Made by a program: the position numbers and the translations under genes. This document shows positions 1-7,222 of a DNA stretch of 62,073 bases, piece after piece; position 1 is the first letter of the stretch, and the number at the start of each line of letters is the position of its first letter. The notes under the pieces were generated by a model that was not told where the DNA came from, did no database searches, and saw nothing but the letters and a program-made list of their open reading frames with translations. The stretch comes from a virus, in IMG/VR virus record IMGVR_UViG_3300050821_003229, positions 1-62,073 of that record. One strand, written 5' to 3'.

Positions 1-44
1 GAGAGTCGAGCGGTTACGGCGGGGGCGCCGACGAAAAGCGTTGA
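1..44 (+). CDS. C-terminal end of the junction-spanning gene
   Basis: In frame 3 the first bases encode the last 13 residues (ending GGGADEKR) and the TGA at 42-44 of the gene that is complete at 61635-61955. It is present here only because of the terminal overlap. The C/A difference at base 29 is silent (GCC versus GCA, Ala). Confidence 0.85.
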   Translation, partial: ESSGYGGGADEKR

Positions 45-162
45 GTGGTTCAAACCACCGCTCCTCGGGAACTCCGAGAGCTCGCCTACAGCGAACTGTA
101 TGCGAGCGTAGACCCGCAGCACGCGCCGCATCTGAGAGGGCTACCCGCTGGCCATTAAAGTG
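1..162. repeat. left copy of 162-bp terminal direct repeat
   Basis: Bases 1-162 match 61912-62073 over the full length with two differences: C at 29 versus A, and T at 87 versus G. This is the overlap expected when a circular or circularly permuted genome is assembled as a linear contig. A physical terminal repeat is the alternative. The two mismatches suggest population variation or base-call error at the contig ends. Confidence 0.95.
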
Positions 163-661
163 GACCATGATAGTAACTCGGCGATTATTGACTTGCTCTA
201 GGGGTGTTGCCCAGCGACAATTATCAGGAGAATAAGGGCCGTTGTTGTCGATTCGGTCGATGGACTTCCCCAGCGGGGCGCGGCCCATATCAGCAAAAAA
301 TGCAGCAAAGTCATTTCGCCAACGATCACAAACCACGACACCCCGGCCGCCATAATATTGAAACCCGGGACTGTTGGGGTTGTAACACCGCCCATTCATT
401 GACTTCCAAGTCTGATATTCCCGTGTGCGTGGAGATGATTGGCGATGTGTCGAGCGCGGAGCGTTTCTTATCCCATCGCCGCGAGTACAACCACACCCCC
501 TACTTATGCCCCTTACCAAAGATCCGCGCTTTACCGGACGCTCCGTACCACAGCTACAACGGCAAACATACCATCCTTGCCTGTCTGAATCTCGATGTGA
601 AAAGTGAAGCACAGTCCACAACCCGAAGCACCGGCCTTCTTGCAATGGACGTAGAATACCC
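45..661. other. gene-poor stretch with a run of hairpins
   Basis: No convincing gene is seen in these 617 bases, where all plus frames are broken by stops. Bases 48-145 can form four consecutive hairpins: GTGGT/ACCAC, CTCGG/CCGAG, GCTCGC/GCGAGC with an inner ACAG-CGAA-CTGT, and GTAG-CCC/GGG-CTAC. None is followed by a T-run, so they may be a processed 3' UTR, a structured RNA or a packaging/end region rather than a simple terminator. A 65-codon open frame on the minus strand (198-395) looks weak. Confidence 0.5.
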
Positions 662-754
662 ATGTCTCATTGTCGCAGCTTATACGTCAATAGGCAAGAT
701 GGGCGACGTATTTGGACAGATCAGAAAGGCAACGTCGTAAGAGAAGCGAAATAA
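662..754 (+). CDS. short protein sharing a C-terminal motif with the junction gene
   Basis: A 30-residue frame from ATG 662 ends ...RRIWTDQKGNVVREAK. The junction gene at 61635-61955 carries SRIWTDQQGNVVRRE, so this looks like a duplicated or eroded C-terminal relative. Its stop overlaps the next start (TAATG at 752-756), which supports translation. No function is recognised. Confidence 0.45.
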   Translation: MSHCRSLYVNRQDGRRIWTDQKGNVVREAK

Positions 755-933
755 TGCTCTCGACAGTAGCGCAAGGTCAGAAGGGCCACCTGATTGCCAG
801 CGGCAAAGAGTTTATCATCGTGCGGAGCGGTAGCGGCACCACCTCCATTATCCGATATCGAAACGAGACGACGGAATACGAAATACAAGACGCGGTGCTC
901 AGGGAAGCGTCTGAGGACGGATGGAAAGCATGA
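754..933 (+). CDS. small hypothetical protein (59 aa)
   Basis: Starts at ATG 754 by stop-start overlap with the preceding frame and ends at 933, overlapping the holin-like gene. The product is predicted to be small, soluble and beta-rich, with no membrane segment and no recognised family. Its place directly before a holin-like gene suggests the lysis block, but the role is unknown. Confidence 0.6.
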   Translation: MLSTVAQGQKGHLIASGKEFIIVRSGSGTTSIIRYRNETTEYEIQDAVLREASEDGWKA

Positions 934-1292
934 GTGAAGCTACCCTAGATGCTGTCCCTACGATAGCGATTACGCCCGCCGCTCCTGTCGCTGGCCTCGA
1001 CCCTGCGATAATCAAGCTAATGCTTCAGGCCATGCAGGCTGACGACAGGATGCGTGCGTTCCTCGCATTCACCCTAATCTCAATGGTCTCAGCCTTTCTG
1101 GCGGCAAGCTATTTCTTATCACCAAAGTTGCCGGGTGACACTGAAGGAATGATTATTGGCGGTATGTTAACTTGGGTTGGCACTCTGTTAAATTATTACT
1201 GGGGCACATCGTCAGGCTCGAAGATGAAGGGTATGATGATGCAGGTGTTGTCATCGCTCGCGCCACCCAGTAGCGACGGAGACGCAAAATAA
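930..1292 (+). CDS. holin-like two-TM membrane protein (120 aa)
   Basis: Two hydrophobic segments lie at about residues 43-64 and 73-90. They are followed by the tail NYYWGTSSGSKMK and a Met-rich C-terminus, a layout common in small phage holins that form inner-membrane holes at lysis. The start at 930 overlaps the previous stop (ATGA) and has GGAAAG upstream; ATG 921 is an in-frame alternative. The two small lipoproteins downstream fit a lysis cassette. Function is inferred from topology and position. Confidence 0.65.
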   Translation: MSEATLDAVPTIAITPAAPVAGLDPAIIKLMLQAMQADDRMRAFLAFTLISMVSAFLAASYFLSPKLPGDTEGMIIGGMLTWVGTLLNYYWGTSSGSKMKGMMMQVLSSLAPPSSDGDAK

Positions 1293-1301
1293 GGAGAATT
1301 A

Positions 1302-1733
1302 ATGAAGAGAACTAAAACACTTCAGGTGCTCGGAATCGGCGCGGGGCTACTAGCCTGCGTACTGGCGGGCTGCGCCACGCAGTCGGGTGGCCAAACGGAC
1401 CCTATCTTGAGCAAGCTTGTCCCCGGAACTCTCGCGGACAATCCGACTATTCTCGCGATGTATGCTACGCAAGCTTGCAACGCGGCAGCGGCCAAGGAAT
1501 ACAACCTGAATATGGTGATCTGCGGGAACCCCACGGCATTCGTAGCCCAATTGCCGGGTAACCCGTTCGTGACGCCTGCTCAGATTGCTACGGCTATCGG
1601 CGCGGCATGTACCGTGAATGGGTACACCACCAACCTGCCAGCGACCGTAACGGTGGGGAATTGCCCGATAGTGCAGCCTGCGTCATCGATCCCGTCGATG
1701 AGGATGGGTTCTGGTCCATGCGTGCGGCCCTAA
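1302..1733 (+). CDS. phage lipoprotein (143 aa)
   Basis: A classic signal sequence ends in the lipobox LAGC at about residues 21-24, so the mature protein should start with a lipidated Cys and sit in the envelope. The mature part is Ala/Thr/Pro-rich with several further cysteines. AAGGAGAATTA precedes the ATG. Position after the holin-like gene suggests a lysis or superinfection role; an outer-membrane spanin would usually be smaller. No family is recognised. Confidence 0.7.
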   Translation: MKRTKTLQVLGIGAGLLACVLAGCATQSGGQTDPILSKLVPGTLADNPTILAMYATQACNAAAAKEYNLNMVICGNPTAFVAQLPGNPFVTPAQIATAIGAACTVNGYTTNLPATVTVGNCPIVQPASSIPSMRMGSGPCVRP

Positions 1734-1837
1734 TATTTCTGATCCTGCTCGCTGGGTGCGGCGCGTTTCCGTGGATTTGCCCACCTGGTCAGCACCAAGG
1801 AGACTGGGGCAAGTGCACGCAGGATGCGAGTCGATGA
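1718..1837 (+). CDS. tiny lipoprotein, o-spanin-like (39 aa)
   Basis: Overlaps the end of the preceding lipoprotein gene by 16 bases. The frame encodes a short hydrophobic leader ending in the lipobox LLAGC (residues 10-14), then about 25 mature residues with two more cysteines. Size and lipobox resemble outer-membrane spanin subunits. A partner inner-membrane spanin could be the TM plus coiled-coil protein at 61100-61570. Inference only; too short for sequence-level identification. Confidence 0.55.
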   Translation: MRAALIFLILLAGCGAFPWICPPGQHQGDWGKCTQDASR

Positions 1838-1971
1838 AGACTGACCTACCACTATGGAGACCTGAAGTCTGGCTTATCGGTGCTCCGATGGTGGTCGGGT
1901 TGGTCGTGGCCGGGTTGATTCTAGGGGTGGGACTAATTGGGGTTTGCCTAATTCCACCGTGGAGTCGATAA
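1834..1971 (+). CDS. single-TM small membrane protein (45 aa)
   Basis: The start overlaps the previous stop (ATGA at 1834-1837). About 28 hydrophobic residues rich in Val, Leu and Gly form one membrane span near the C-terminus, preceded by a Trp/Pro-containing N-terminus. Likely part of the lysis block. The stop overlaps a possible start of the next gene (TAATG). Confidence 0.55.
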   Translation: MKTDLPLWRPEVWLIGAPMVVGLVVAGLILGVGLIGVCLIPPWSR

Positions 1972-2030
1972 TGGAACATGAGTTTTTAAGAAAGATTTTA
2001 AGGGCCATTGAGGCCCAAGGAGAGAAAATC

Positions 2031-2285
2031 ATGAGTGCACTTACCGACCTTCAAACCGCAGTGACCGACATTCAGGGCGACCTCGCCACTCTTACCACTG
2101 AGGTAGGGACCGTGCTTACGACCCTTCAGGGGCTTCAGAACGGCACCGTCAATGCCGATGACCCGGCAGTCGAGGCAGCGGCCACAGCGCTAGGGACGGT
2201 TCACACGGGCCTTATGGCAATTAATAGCCAGTTGGCCGCAGCAGTAGCGCCCCCAGCCCCCCCGGCGCCGCCTGCCAACCCGTAA
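2031..2285 (+). CDS. small coiled-coil protein with Pro-rich tail (84 aa)
   Basis: ATG 2031 has a strong AAGGAGAG eight bases upstream and is taken as the start. An in-frame ATG at 1971, fused to the previous stop, would add 20 residues. Residues 1-40 have heptad-like spacing with many Leu, Thr and Val, and the end is Ala/Pro-rich (APPAPPAPPANP). Such small coiled-coil proteins are often structural or lysis accessories; no family is recognised. Confidence 0.6.
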   Translation: MSALTDLQTAVTDIQGDLATLTTEVGTVLTTLQGLQNGTVNADDPAVEAAATALGTVHTGLMAINSQLAAAVAPPAPPAPPANP

Positions 2286-2291
2286 CCTTCC

Positions 2292-2363
2292 CCAGTGAAG
2301 GGCCGTCGAGAGCTTGGGACGCCAAGCCCTTGCTCTCATACGGCTAAGGCGGCCCTTCACTGG
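2292..2363. terminator. large inverted repeat between convergent operons
   Basis: A perfect 13-bp stem (CCAGTGAAGGGCC at 2292-2304 with its complement at 2351-2363) encloses GAGAGC/GCTCTC and CTTGG/CCAAG helices. It sits exactly between the last rightward and last leftward genes, as a bidirectional terminator would. No T-run follows on either strand (an A-run lies at 2370-2375), so termination would not be classically intrinsic. Confidence 0.55.
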
Positions 2364-2366
2364 ACC

Positions 2367-2606
2367 CTAAAAAATATCGTCGTCGTCTACTGGTCCGTAG
2401 TGCCGCTGTTGCATGGGGTGTGCGGATTTCGGTTTGGCTTGGCCGGTATAGAACGGCCCTTTGTTGCCCTGCTTCTTCCAGATCCCAATCTCCCATTCTT
2501 CGCCAGTAGGCATGAGTATCGTGCCCTTCAGTACGGGCTCGCGGTCGCTCTTGCGGCGGTCGTTGGGAAAGAGAATTAGATCTCCTGGTTTACGGTCGTA
2601 CGGCAT
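2367..2606 (-). CDS. conserved small phage protein, DUF736-like (79 aa)
   Basis: The sequence shows the pattern of a widespread small phage/plasmid protein: FPNDRRKSD near residue 13, then KGTI...GEEWEIGIWKK and a GQAKPK end. The family is short, beta-rich and of unknown function. It is the last gene of the leftward operon and ends just before the large inverted repeat. Confidence 0.6.
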   Translation of the reverse strand: MPYDRKPGDLILFPNDRRKSDREPVLKGTILMPTGEEWEIGIWKKQGNKGPFYTGQAKPKSAHPMQQRHYGPVDDDDIF

Positions 2607-2610
2607 TGCT

Positions 2611-3036
2611 TTAACTCCATTTCTTCAAACTCAGGATGTAGGCATCGGTGGCGGCGAAGATGGCCTCGGTGGGGGTTGAGAAGGCGTTTAGCGATACGAA
2701 CGATCCTTCGTCGGTGTCATTAAATAGTCGAATGTTCCACAATGTCTTCCCGCCCCCTTTGTAGCTGCCTAAGCTAACACCCCAATTCTGCTCGGCTAGC
2801 TTCTCCAGGCAGCGAATCGCATGGACCTCGGTGAGCGGAGGTATGGGAATGTGATGAGACCCGAGAGCTTCGTATTCATGGGCAGTATAATCGAATCCGC
2901 ATTCTGCACAGTAGGAATGGCAAATTCTGACATCATTTCGAGTAGGTGGGTAATGCAGTTTACCTGCTGGGCAACAAACTCCCGGCGACCACGTTCCGAG
3001 CCATTGGTGAATTCGGGCGGTTGTTTCGTCATTCAT
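2611..3036 (-). CDS. hypothetical protein, possible phage ABA-sandwich type (141 aa)
   Basis: The N-terminal half has a Cys/His cluster (CC, CHSYCAEC) that could bind zinc. The C-terminal half ends in a helix starting FAATDAYILSLKKW, reminiscent of the short phage 'ABA sandwich' proteins that typically start with an hxxW helix. The assignment is tentative. It overlaps its upstream neighbour by a few bases, so it is translationally coupled. Confidence 0.5.
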   Translation of the reverse strand: MNDETTARIHQWLGTWSPGVCCPAGKLHYPPTRNDVRICHSYCAECGFDYTAHEYEALGSHHIPIPPLTEVHAIRCLEKLAEQNWGVSLGSYKGGGKTLWNIRLFNDTDEGSFVSLNAFSTPTEAIFAATDAYILSLKKWS

Positions 3037-3247
3037 TGCTGAGACTCATCATAAAGCCTATTTGGTAGCCATCCCTCAACATGCAGGTATAATCCCAGTC
3101 TCCGCCAACTGTCCTCACATAGGCGCAAGCGTTCTCTTTCAAATCAACTTGAGAAACGATATCGGGGCTCGTCGCGCGTCCTAGCCAGAACGCGGCTACA
3201 TAGCTAGCGAGTAACGCGGCCATTCCTGCGTGAATCAACCACCTCAT
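3029..3247 (-). CDS. single-TM protein (72 aa)
   Basis: An N-terminal hydrophobic segment (residues 3-24) acts as a signal anchor, followed by a soluble part with two cysteines. The start at 3247 has GGAGAA close upstream and overlaps the stop of the HTH gene. Function unknown. Confidence 0.55.
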   Translation of the reverse strand: MRWLIHAGMAALLASYVAAFWLGRATSPDIVSQVDLKENACAYVRTVGGDWDYTCMLRDGYQIGFMMSLSNE

Positions 3248-3417
3248 GGCTTCTCCTGGCCCCGTATCCACTCCTCGATGATGGCGCGAGAGAACCGCAG
3301 GTCGCTACCTAAGTACCAGTGGGGGATCCGCTTGGCCTTTACCAAGCGATACACCGTGCTTGGGTTGCAACGGAGATAGGCCGCGACTTCCTTCAGGACC
3401 ATTATAGGTTCGTTCAT
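3244..3417 (-). CDS. excisionase/MerR-type helix-turn-helix protein (57 aa)
   Basis: The whole protein is one winged-HTH module of the excisionase/HTH_17 type: LKEVAAYLRCNPSTVYRLVK, then KRIPHWYLGSDLRF and IIEEWIRG. Such proteins bind DNA as Xis factors or small regulators. The start at 3417 is chosen for the AGGAGAA before it. No integrase is present, so a regulatory role is more likely than excision. Confidence 0.75.
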   Translation of the reverse strand: MNEPIMVLKEVAAYLRCNPSTVYRLVKAKRIPHWYLGSDLRFSRAIIEEWIRGQEKP

Positions 3418-3480
3418 TTCTTCTCCTCCGACCGGACTGTCCATTTCTGCGCGTGATGAGTATGCGCGCCCCACTCGGCT

Positions 3481-3945
3481 TTATGGCGTTGGTGTGGGGG
3501 CGGAGTTTGGGTAGACCCACCCGCTACCGCTGGTCGAGTAGTAGGTACCCGTCACGGGGGTGGCCATGTAGTAGCTATTTGGCTGGGTCTCAATAGACTC
3601 GCAGCTATCATCCTTGACTACGATTTTGGCGAGCACCTTTGGGTCTGTTATGGTCGGTGCTGCGCATTGTTTCTCAGCGATCTGCATGTAGTCGCAGCTT
3701 TTCTTTGTCGTGCACGCCATATGCAAGCAGCCACCATCCGCAGTGTGGCAGCTAAATGTGCCCGAGAAGCCATCATTATCCTTCGCCCATTCACGGTCTA
3801 TTTGCTGTACGCTGGCGTCATGCGCCCAATGGTCTTGTTCAGATGGCGGCGCCAGCCCCTGGCAGCCCGAAAATCCCAGCCCAGCGACCACAATCGCCGC
3901 TCCTACTGGAACTCCTAGAAAGAACCGCTGTTTCGCTATTTTCAT
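3481..3945 (-). CDS. Cys-rich putative lipoprotein or exported protein (154 aa)
   Basis: The N-terminus is a signal sequence ending GLGFSGC, a plausible lipobox although Phe/Ser replace the usual Leu/Ala. The mature part has eight further cysteines, which fits export, and the C-terminus is Thr/Pro-rich. The start at 3945 follows AAGGAG; ATG 3972 with a GGGGGCGAG site is an alternative adding nine residues. Role unknown. Confidence 0.6.
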   Translation of the reverse strand: MKIAKQRFFLGVPVGAAIVVAGLGFSGCQGLAPPSEQDHWAHDASVQQIDREWAKDNDGFSGTFSCHTADGGCLHMACTTKKSCDYMQIAEKQCAAPTITDPKVLAKIVVKDDSCESIETQPNSYYMATPVTGTYYSTSGSGWVYPNSAPTPTP

Positions 3946-3968
3946 CCCTCTCTTCTCCTTAGCTTTTT

Positions 3969-4181
3969 TCATCTCGCCCCCCGCCATAGCCGGATTTCCC
4001 GAGCCTTCTCATGCCCGCGTAGGTGCCGCGTCCAGCTCCGCAGCCCGACGTGAGCCTCACACATGTTGCAGTAGATCGTTGGCGGTAGGTCGCGCCTGTC
4101 GGTACCGAAGACTTCATAGATAACCGCCGCTATCGCAATACCGATGGTGATTCCGATTGAGACGTATTCGCCGGGCGTCAA
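3969..4181 (-). CDS. membrane-anchored single zinc-finger protein (70 aa)
   Basis: Starts at TTG 4181 behind AAAGGAG. One hydrophobic span (about residues 7-26) is followed by a C-x2-C...H-x3-H pattern (CNMCEAH...RHLRGH) and a basic tail. A membrane-tethered C2H2-like finger is unusual in a phage. It could tether DNA or a host protein at the membrane (inference). Confidence 0.55.
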   Translation of the reverse strand: MTPGEYVSIGITIGIAIAAVIYEVFGTDRRDLPPTIYCNMCEAHVGLRSWTRHLRGHEKAREIRLWRGAR

Positions 4182-4194
4182 AATATTATCTCCT

Positions 4195-4395
4195 TTAGAG
4201 ACTTCTTGGGGCGTGACTGAAATTCACAGATAAGGCTCCTACGAGACTTAAGAACCCTAGCCAAATACTGAGTACTGCGTAAATTCCCCCAACCACGACA
4301 TACCAACTAGGAGCCCCATGGGGGAGCGCAGCTAACACGCAGCCCCCGCCGAACATCACAACAGCCGAGCCCAAGGTCCATAGTGTGTGCATCAT
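4195..4395 (-). CDS. two-TM small membrane protein (66 aa)
   Basis: Two hydrophobic spans, about residues 5-25 and 31-53, with almost no soluble part. It overlaps the stop of the upstream gene (ATGA). Typical of small early phage membrane proteins; not identifiable. Confidence 0.5.
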   Translation of the reverse strand: MMHTLWTLGSAVVMFGGGCVLAALPHGAPSWYVVVGGIYAVLSIWLGFLSLVGALSVNFSHAPRSL

Positions 4396-4568
4396 TCTGA
4401 CTTCTGATCTTCGTCTAGTTGATACAGCCGCTCAATCTCAGCCACCGATTCACGGACACGGAAAGCGTAGCAGCCATACTCGACCTTCGTGCCTTTCCAG
4501 GTGTCCTTGGCCCAATCATAATCGGTTAAAGAAAGTGACCGGCCTGATCTATAAAGTGTGAGTATCAT
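4392..4568 (-). CDS. hypothetical protein (58 aa)
   Basis: The start at 4568 is preceded by AAGGAGACAAA. Small acidic protein with no Cys cluster or membrane span. Overlaps both neighbours by four bases, so it belongs to a tightly coupled operon. Confidence 0.5.
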   Translation of the reverse strand: MILTLYRSGRSLSLTDYDWAKDTWKGTKVEYGCYAFRVRESVAEIERLYQLDEDQKSE

Positions 4569-4750
4569 TTTGTCTCCTTCGCCCATTGCAGCAGTTCGGG
4601 GGTGGGTGGGGTGAGAAATGTCGCAGTCTCCATTCTTATCATCGCGCCCTCGCGCGCAGTAAACAGATAGCCATCGCTTGCGTGCACGCATTCGAGGTCA
4701 TCTAGCACTCGCGTTCCTTCGCCGTTAGCTTTGATTAGTTCAAGGCGCAT
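4565..4750 (-). CDS. hypothetical protein (61 aa)
   Basis: The start at 4750 is preceded by AAAGGAGACGAAGTG. The product is a small, probably beta-rich domain with no recognised motif, coupled to both neighbours by start/stop overlap. Confidence 0.5.
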   Translation of the reverse strand: MRLELIKANGEGTRVLDDLECVHASDGYLFTAREGAMIRMETATFLTPPTPELLQWAKETK

Positions 4751-5148
4751 CACTTCGTCTCCTTTGCGAGATATTCGCGTAGTACAACCGGGTCGGCTAG
4801 CGTCTCCAGCGCCGCGCTGCGCATCAGGTCGTACTCGTCCGGGTCGCATGCGATTTGCCAAACCGACTCAATAGTGTAAACCCTGCGGGCTTTCAGCGAG
4901 ATTGCAACCTTACCGTCCGTGTCGATGACCAGCTCCTCGCAGATCGCCCAGGCGTAGGGGTATTTGGTCTCCACTATTTCGATGACCTTGAAATAGGTGT
5001 CCCACTGCGGCGGGAAGTGCTCCACGAAGGTCTTATCCTTCAATGCACGGATGGCGGGCAGGCGCTCCTGGAAGCCCGCAGCCACGAGTTCTTCTTCCTG
5101 CCGCTGTAGGGCGCGTATCTGGGCGCGGATGGTCTTGAGGTCTGTCAT
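4750..5148 (-). CDS. hypothetical protein (132 aa)
   Basis: The first 20 residues are helical and Gln/Arg/Glu-rich, suggesting a short coiled coil. The remainder is mixed alpha/beta with no recognised motif. Its start overlaps the stop of the upstream gene. Confidence 0.55.
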   Translation of the reverse strand: MTDLKTIRAQIRALQRQEEELVAAGFQERLPAIRALKDKTFVEHFPPQWDTYFKVIEIVETKYPYAWAICEELVIDTDGKVAISLKARRVYTIESVWQIACDPDEYDLMRSAALETLADPVVLREYLAKETK

Positions 5149-5501
5149 GGCTTTTCACCGCGCGATGAAAATTGTTGGTCGTAAAGGTTTGCCAACATCT
5201 TGACAACTGTCCCGCCAATATCTCCGGGCCGGTTGGAGTCTCCATAAGATTCTTTGCACAAATCGGGTCTTCCCATCGCCCAAATCGCGCCAGTTATCAA
5301 CCTCGCGTCCTTTAGACCATATCGCTCTAGTGATGGCCTCCCGCCTAGGCTCCACTCATAGCCAAGCTTCCGAACCGTTTCGAGCGCTCGCGTCCAGTTC
5401 TCCGGCTGGGTCATATCTGGCGCGGGTAGCTCGCCCCGACGGGTGGTTAACATCCCCGGCTTCCAACCAACGAACGTTGCGGCCTTTTCGTTCTCTGTCA
5501 T
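5145..5501 (-). CDS. hypothetical protein ending in the dispersed palindrome (118 aa)
   Basis: The start at 5501 (MTENEKAATF) is chosen because upstream residues are not protein-like. The core contains GWKPGM and a helical part with no known family. The last residues, FSSRGEKP, are encoded by a one-mismatch copy of the genome's 16-bp palindrome, so that element forms the C-terminus. Confidence 0.55.
   Translation of the reverse strand: MTENEKAATFVGWKPGMLTTRRGELPAPDMTQPENWTRALETVRKLGYEWSLGGRPSLERYGLKDARLITGAIWAMGRPDLCKESYGDSNRPGDIGGTVVKMLANLYDQQFSSRGEKP
5152..5171. repeat. dispersed palindrome copy 1 (one mismatch)
   Basis: Core 5154-5169 reads TTCACCGCGCGATGAA; the flanks extend the symmetry to 20 bp. 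Encodes SRGE at a protein C-terminus. Confidence 0.8.
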
Positions 5502-5503
5502 GG

Positions 5504-5701
5504 TTATCGCCCCATGTGCATACAGGGACACAGGCAATGCTCCCCCGTACAATCGTAACAATGGGCCTTGCGGCACTCTTCGCTGAGATAGTAGGGGTCC
5601 GGCTCGTCTTCCTGGGTGAAGTAAGAATCGGTCCCAAGGCCGCTGAGGCTCCCTGTGGGGCTTAGGCTTGCGTCTCCATACATCTCGAAATAACGGCTCA
5701 T
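5504..5701 (-). CDS. Cys-rich small protein (65 aa)
   Basis: The C-terminal third carries C...CYDC...CLCPC with His, a likely metal-binding knot. The N-terminal part is acidic and Ser/Gly/Tyr-rich. AAAGGAGAAG precedes the start. Function unknown. Confidence 0.55.
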   Translation of the reverse strand: MSRYFEMYGDASLSPTGSLSGLGTDSYFTQEDEPDPYYLSEECRKAHCYDCTGEHCLCPCMHMGR

Positions 5702-5715
5702 GACATCTTCTCCTT

Positions 5716-5991
5716 TTAGCGACCTCGCGTGATTCCGGGTTGCTTCATGCGCTCCGGGTAAGCGCGGGCGAACTCCTCGAATGCCTCAATCGCGTCATCA
5801 ATTCCGCCAATATGGAAGTCGTTGCACTGATCCTGGATAGAGATTTGCCGGTAGGCGCGGAGTCCCTTGAGGGCCAGCCAATCGCGCCCCCGTATGAGGA
5901 ACGTTGGCTCGTCGTGCGGGATCTTCTCGCCGTTCGAGGTCTTGATAATTTCGTCGCCGTCGATACTGAATTTACCATCTAGCCTTCGCAT
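5716..5991 (-). CDS. conserved hypothetical phage protein (91 aa)
   Basis: Contains the pattern DEPTFLIRGRDWLAL...CNDFHIGGIDDAIEAFEEFARAYPERMKQPG, resembling a small protein family I associate with many phages and with no assigned function. Overlaps the annealing-type gene by one base. Confidence 0.6.
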   Translation of the reverse strand: MRRLDGKFSIDGDEIIKTSNGEKIPHDEPTFLIRGRDWLALKGLRAYRQISIQDQCNDFHIGGIDDAIEAFEEFARAYPERMKQPGITRGR

Positions 5992-6899
5992 TAGTCTCCT
6001 CCTCGCTGTCCATCTATTCGGCTACGTTCCTCTTCCTGCGTTTCGAAATCGATGTTGTCTCCTTGTGAGTATTCTTCATTGGCGGGTGGCGGATCAGTTG
6101 GCTCTAGTTCCGGTGTAACGCCCAAGCTGCCCTTCGCCGCATTGATCAAGTTCCACCATTGCGCGAGCTGGAAAGCCTGCACGTCCGGCCACGCCTTGAC
6201 CGGCCACTCCGTCTCTTTCGTTTCGAGAAAGCGGTCCTTAAACCAGTCTTTGGCACCAGCCGCGCCCCACAGACGTACCCCTTCTGCCCAGATTCGCGCG
6301 ATGTCCCCTTGGTCAGCCTTATTGGGGCTTTCACCGCGCGGTGAAAATGGCTTCGCACCAATCCAAACATCGCCGCTGGTGTTGGGCGGCCTCCGTGCCG
6401 CCCCCGCCCCCGCCCCCGCATCCGGCGTCATCTTGAGCCTTCCACGGCTCACATCCCCACGCTTATTCTCAATCTCATCTTTAGTCGCAATGCCGCGCTT
6501 AATCTTCATGCCGATGGCGGCTAGCGCACGCCCCCACGCCGAGGTCTCACAGTTCTCGAACTCGCTTCCGCGGGTGTAGGGCGTGTCGCCGGGAAGCTGC
6601 ATCGTCGAAGTTCCGATACCAGGCTTCGGATCGTCCGGCGTGCGATAGGCGTATGCCTGCATCACCACGTAGCCGCGCAACTTGGTCTCAGCAGGGTACT
6701 TGAGGTCGCCCTTTTTAACCGGCTCGCCCTTTTCGTTCTTGCCGTCCTCTTCCCAGTATTCCGGGTCGAAGTAGACCGGCTCGATTTTCGAGTCCACAAT
6801 CTGGCATTGCAACGAGCCATCGGGGAACTTCTCCTTGAACTCCGCAATCCGTTCGTGAACCTCAACGTAATCGTCCAAACTTCGCTTATCAAAGGCCAT
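5991..6899 (-). CDS. putative ssDNA-annealing or recombination protein (302 aa)
   Basis: The start at 6899 has CAGGAGATGTAGCA upstream. The N-terminal 160 residues include FENCETSAWGRALAAIG (about residues 127-143), a signature seen in phage proteins of the single-strand annealing/ssDNA-metabolism class. The C-terminal half is Pro/Asp-rich and acidic, as in ssDNA-interacting proteins. A perfect palindrome copy encodes FSPRGE in the linker. RusA lies in the opposite operon. The family call is tentative. Confidence 0.45.
   Translation of the reverse strand: MAFDKRSLDDYVEVHERIAEFKEKFPDGSLQCQIVDSKIEPVYFDPEYWEEDGKNEKGEPVKKGDLKYPAETKLRGYVVMQAYAYRTPDDPKPGIGTSTMQLPGDTPYTRGSEFENCETSAWGRALAAIGMKIKRGIATKDEIENKRGDVSRGRLKMTPDAGAGAGAARRPPNTSGDVWIGAKPFSPRGESPNKADQGDIARIWAEGVRLWGAAGAKDWFKDRFLETKETEWPVKAWPDVQAFQLAQWWNLINAAKGSLGVTPELEPTDPPPANEEYSQGDNIDFETQEEERSRIDGQRGGD
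6329..6346. repeat. dispersed palindrome copy 2 (perfect, 18 bp)
   Basis: TTTCACCGCGCGGTGAAA, perfectly symmetric, inside the annealing-type gene where it encodes SPRGE on the minus strand. Confidence 0.9.
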
Positions 6900-6978
6900 T
6901 GCTACATCTCCTGATGCTTGGCGCAGCGGGCCGTGTTGCCAACGGCGGCCGCCATACATGGAAAGTTAGAGTTAGACT

Positions 6979-7221
6979 TTAGTAGAATGGAAAGCCCGCA
7001 TCGGGCGGCTCAGCAGGAATATGGGAATGAGGACCGGCCTGCTCACAAGCAAGACATCTCAGAGCAGGCTCCAGCGGCAGGAGCTTTTCCACGCACTGGC
7101 GCAGGGATTCGCTATCTGTCGCTACATAGAGAGCCTGCTCGACAAAATCCGCGCCCCATCCCGCGATGATGTAAGCGGAGCGGTCGTCCGCTAGTCGAAT
7201 GTTGAGATGCTTAATTGCCAT
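6979..7221 (-). CDS. hypothetical protein (80 aa)
   Basis: The start at 7221 is preceded by GGAGAACTGAT. The N-terminal half looks like a small alpha/beta domain (MAIKHLNIRL). The C-terminus has a CLAC pair plus His residues that could bind metal. No family recognised. Confidence 0.5.
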   Translation of the reverse strand: MAIKHLNIRLADDRSAYIIAGWGADFVEQALYVATDSESLRQCVEKLLPLEPALRCLACEQAGPHSHIPAEPPDAGFPFY

Positions 7222-7222
7222 A

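Noticed and set aside
198-395. 65-aa minus-strand hydrophobic frame near the left end
   Set aside because: No ribosome site, no operon on that strand, and overlaps only a gene-poor area; kept as a note, not a gene.
204-740. 178-codon plus-strand frame
   Set aside because: Composition is not protein-like, and its end lies out of frame over the better short frame at 662-754.
3244-3417. evidence for lysogeny from the excisionase-type HTH gene
   Set aside because: No integrase, recombinase or attachment site was found; the protein is more likely a small regulator.
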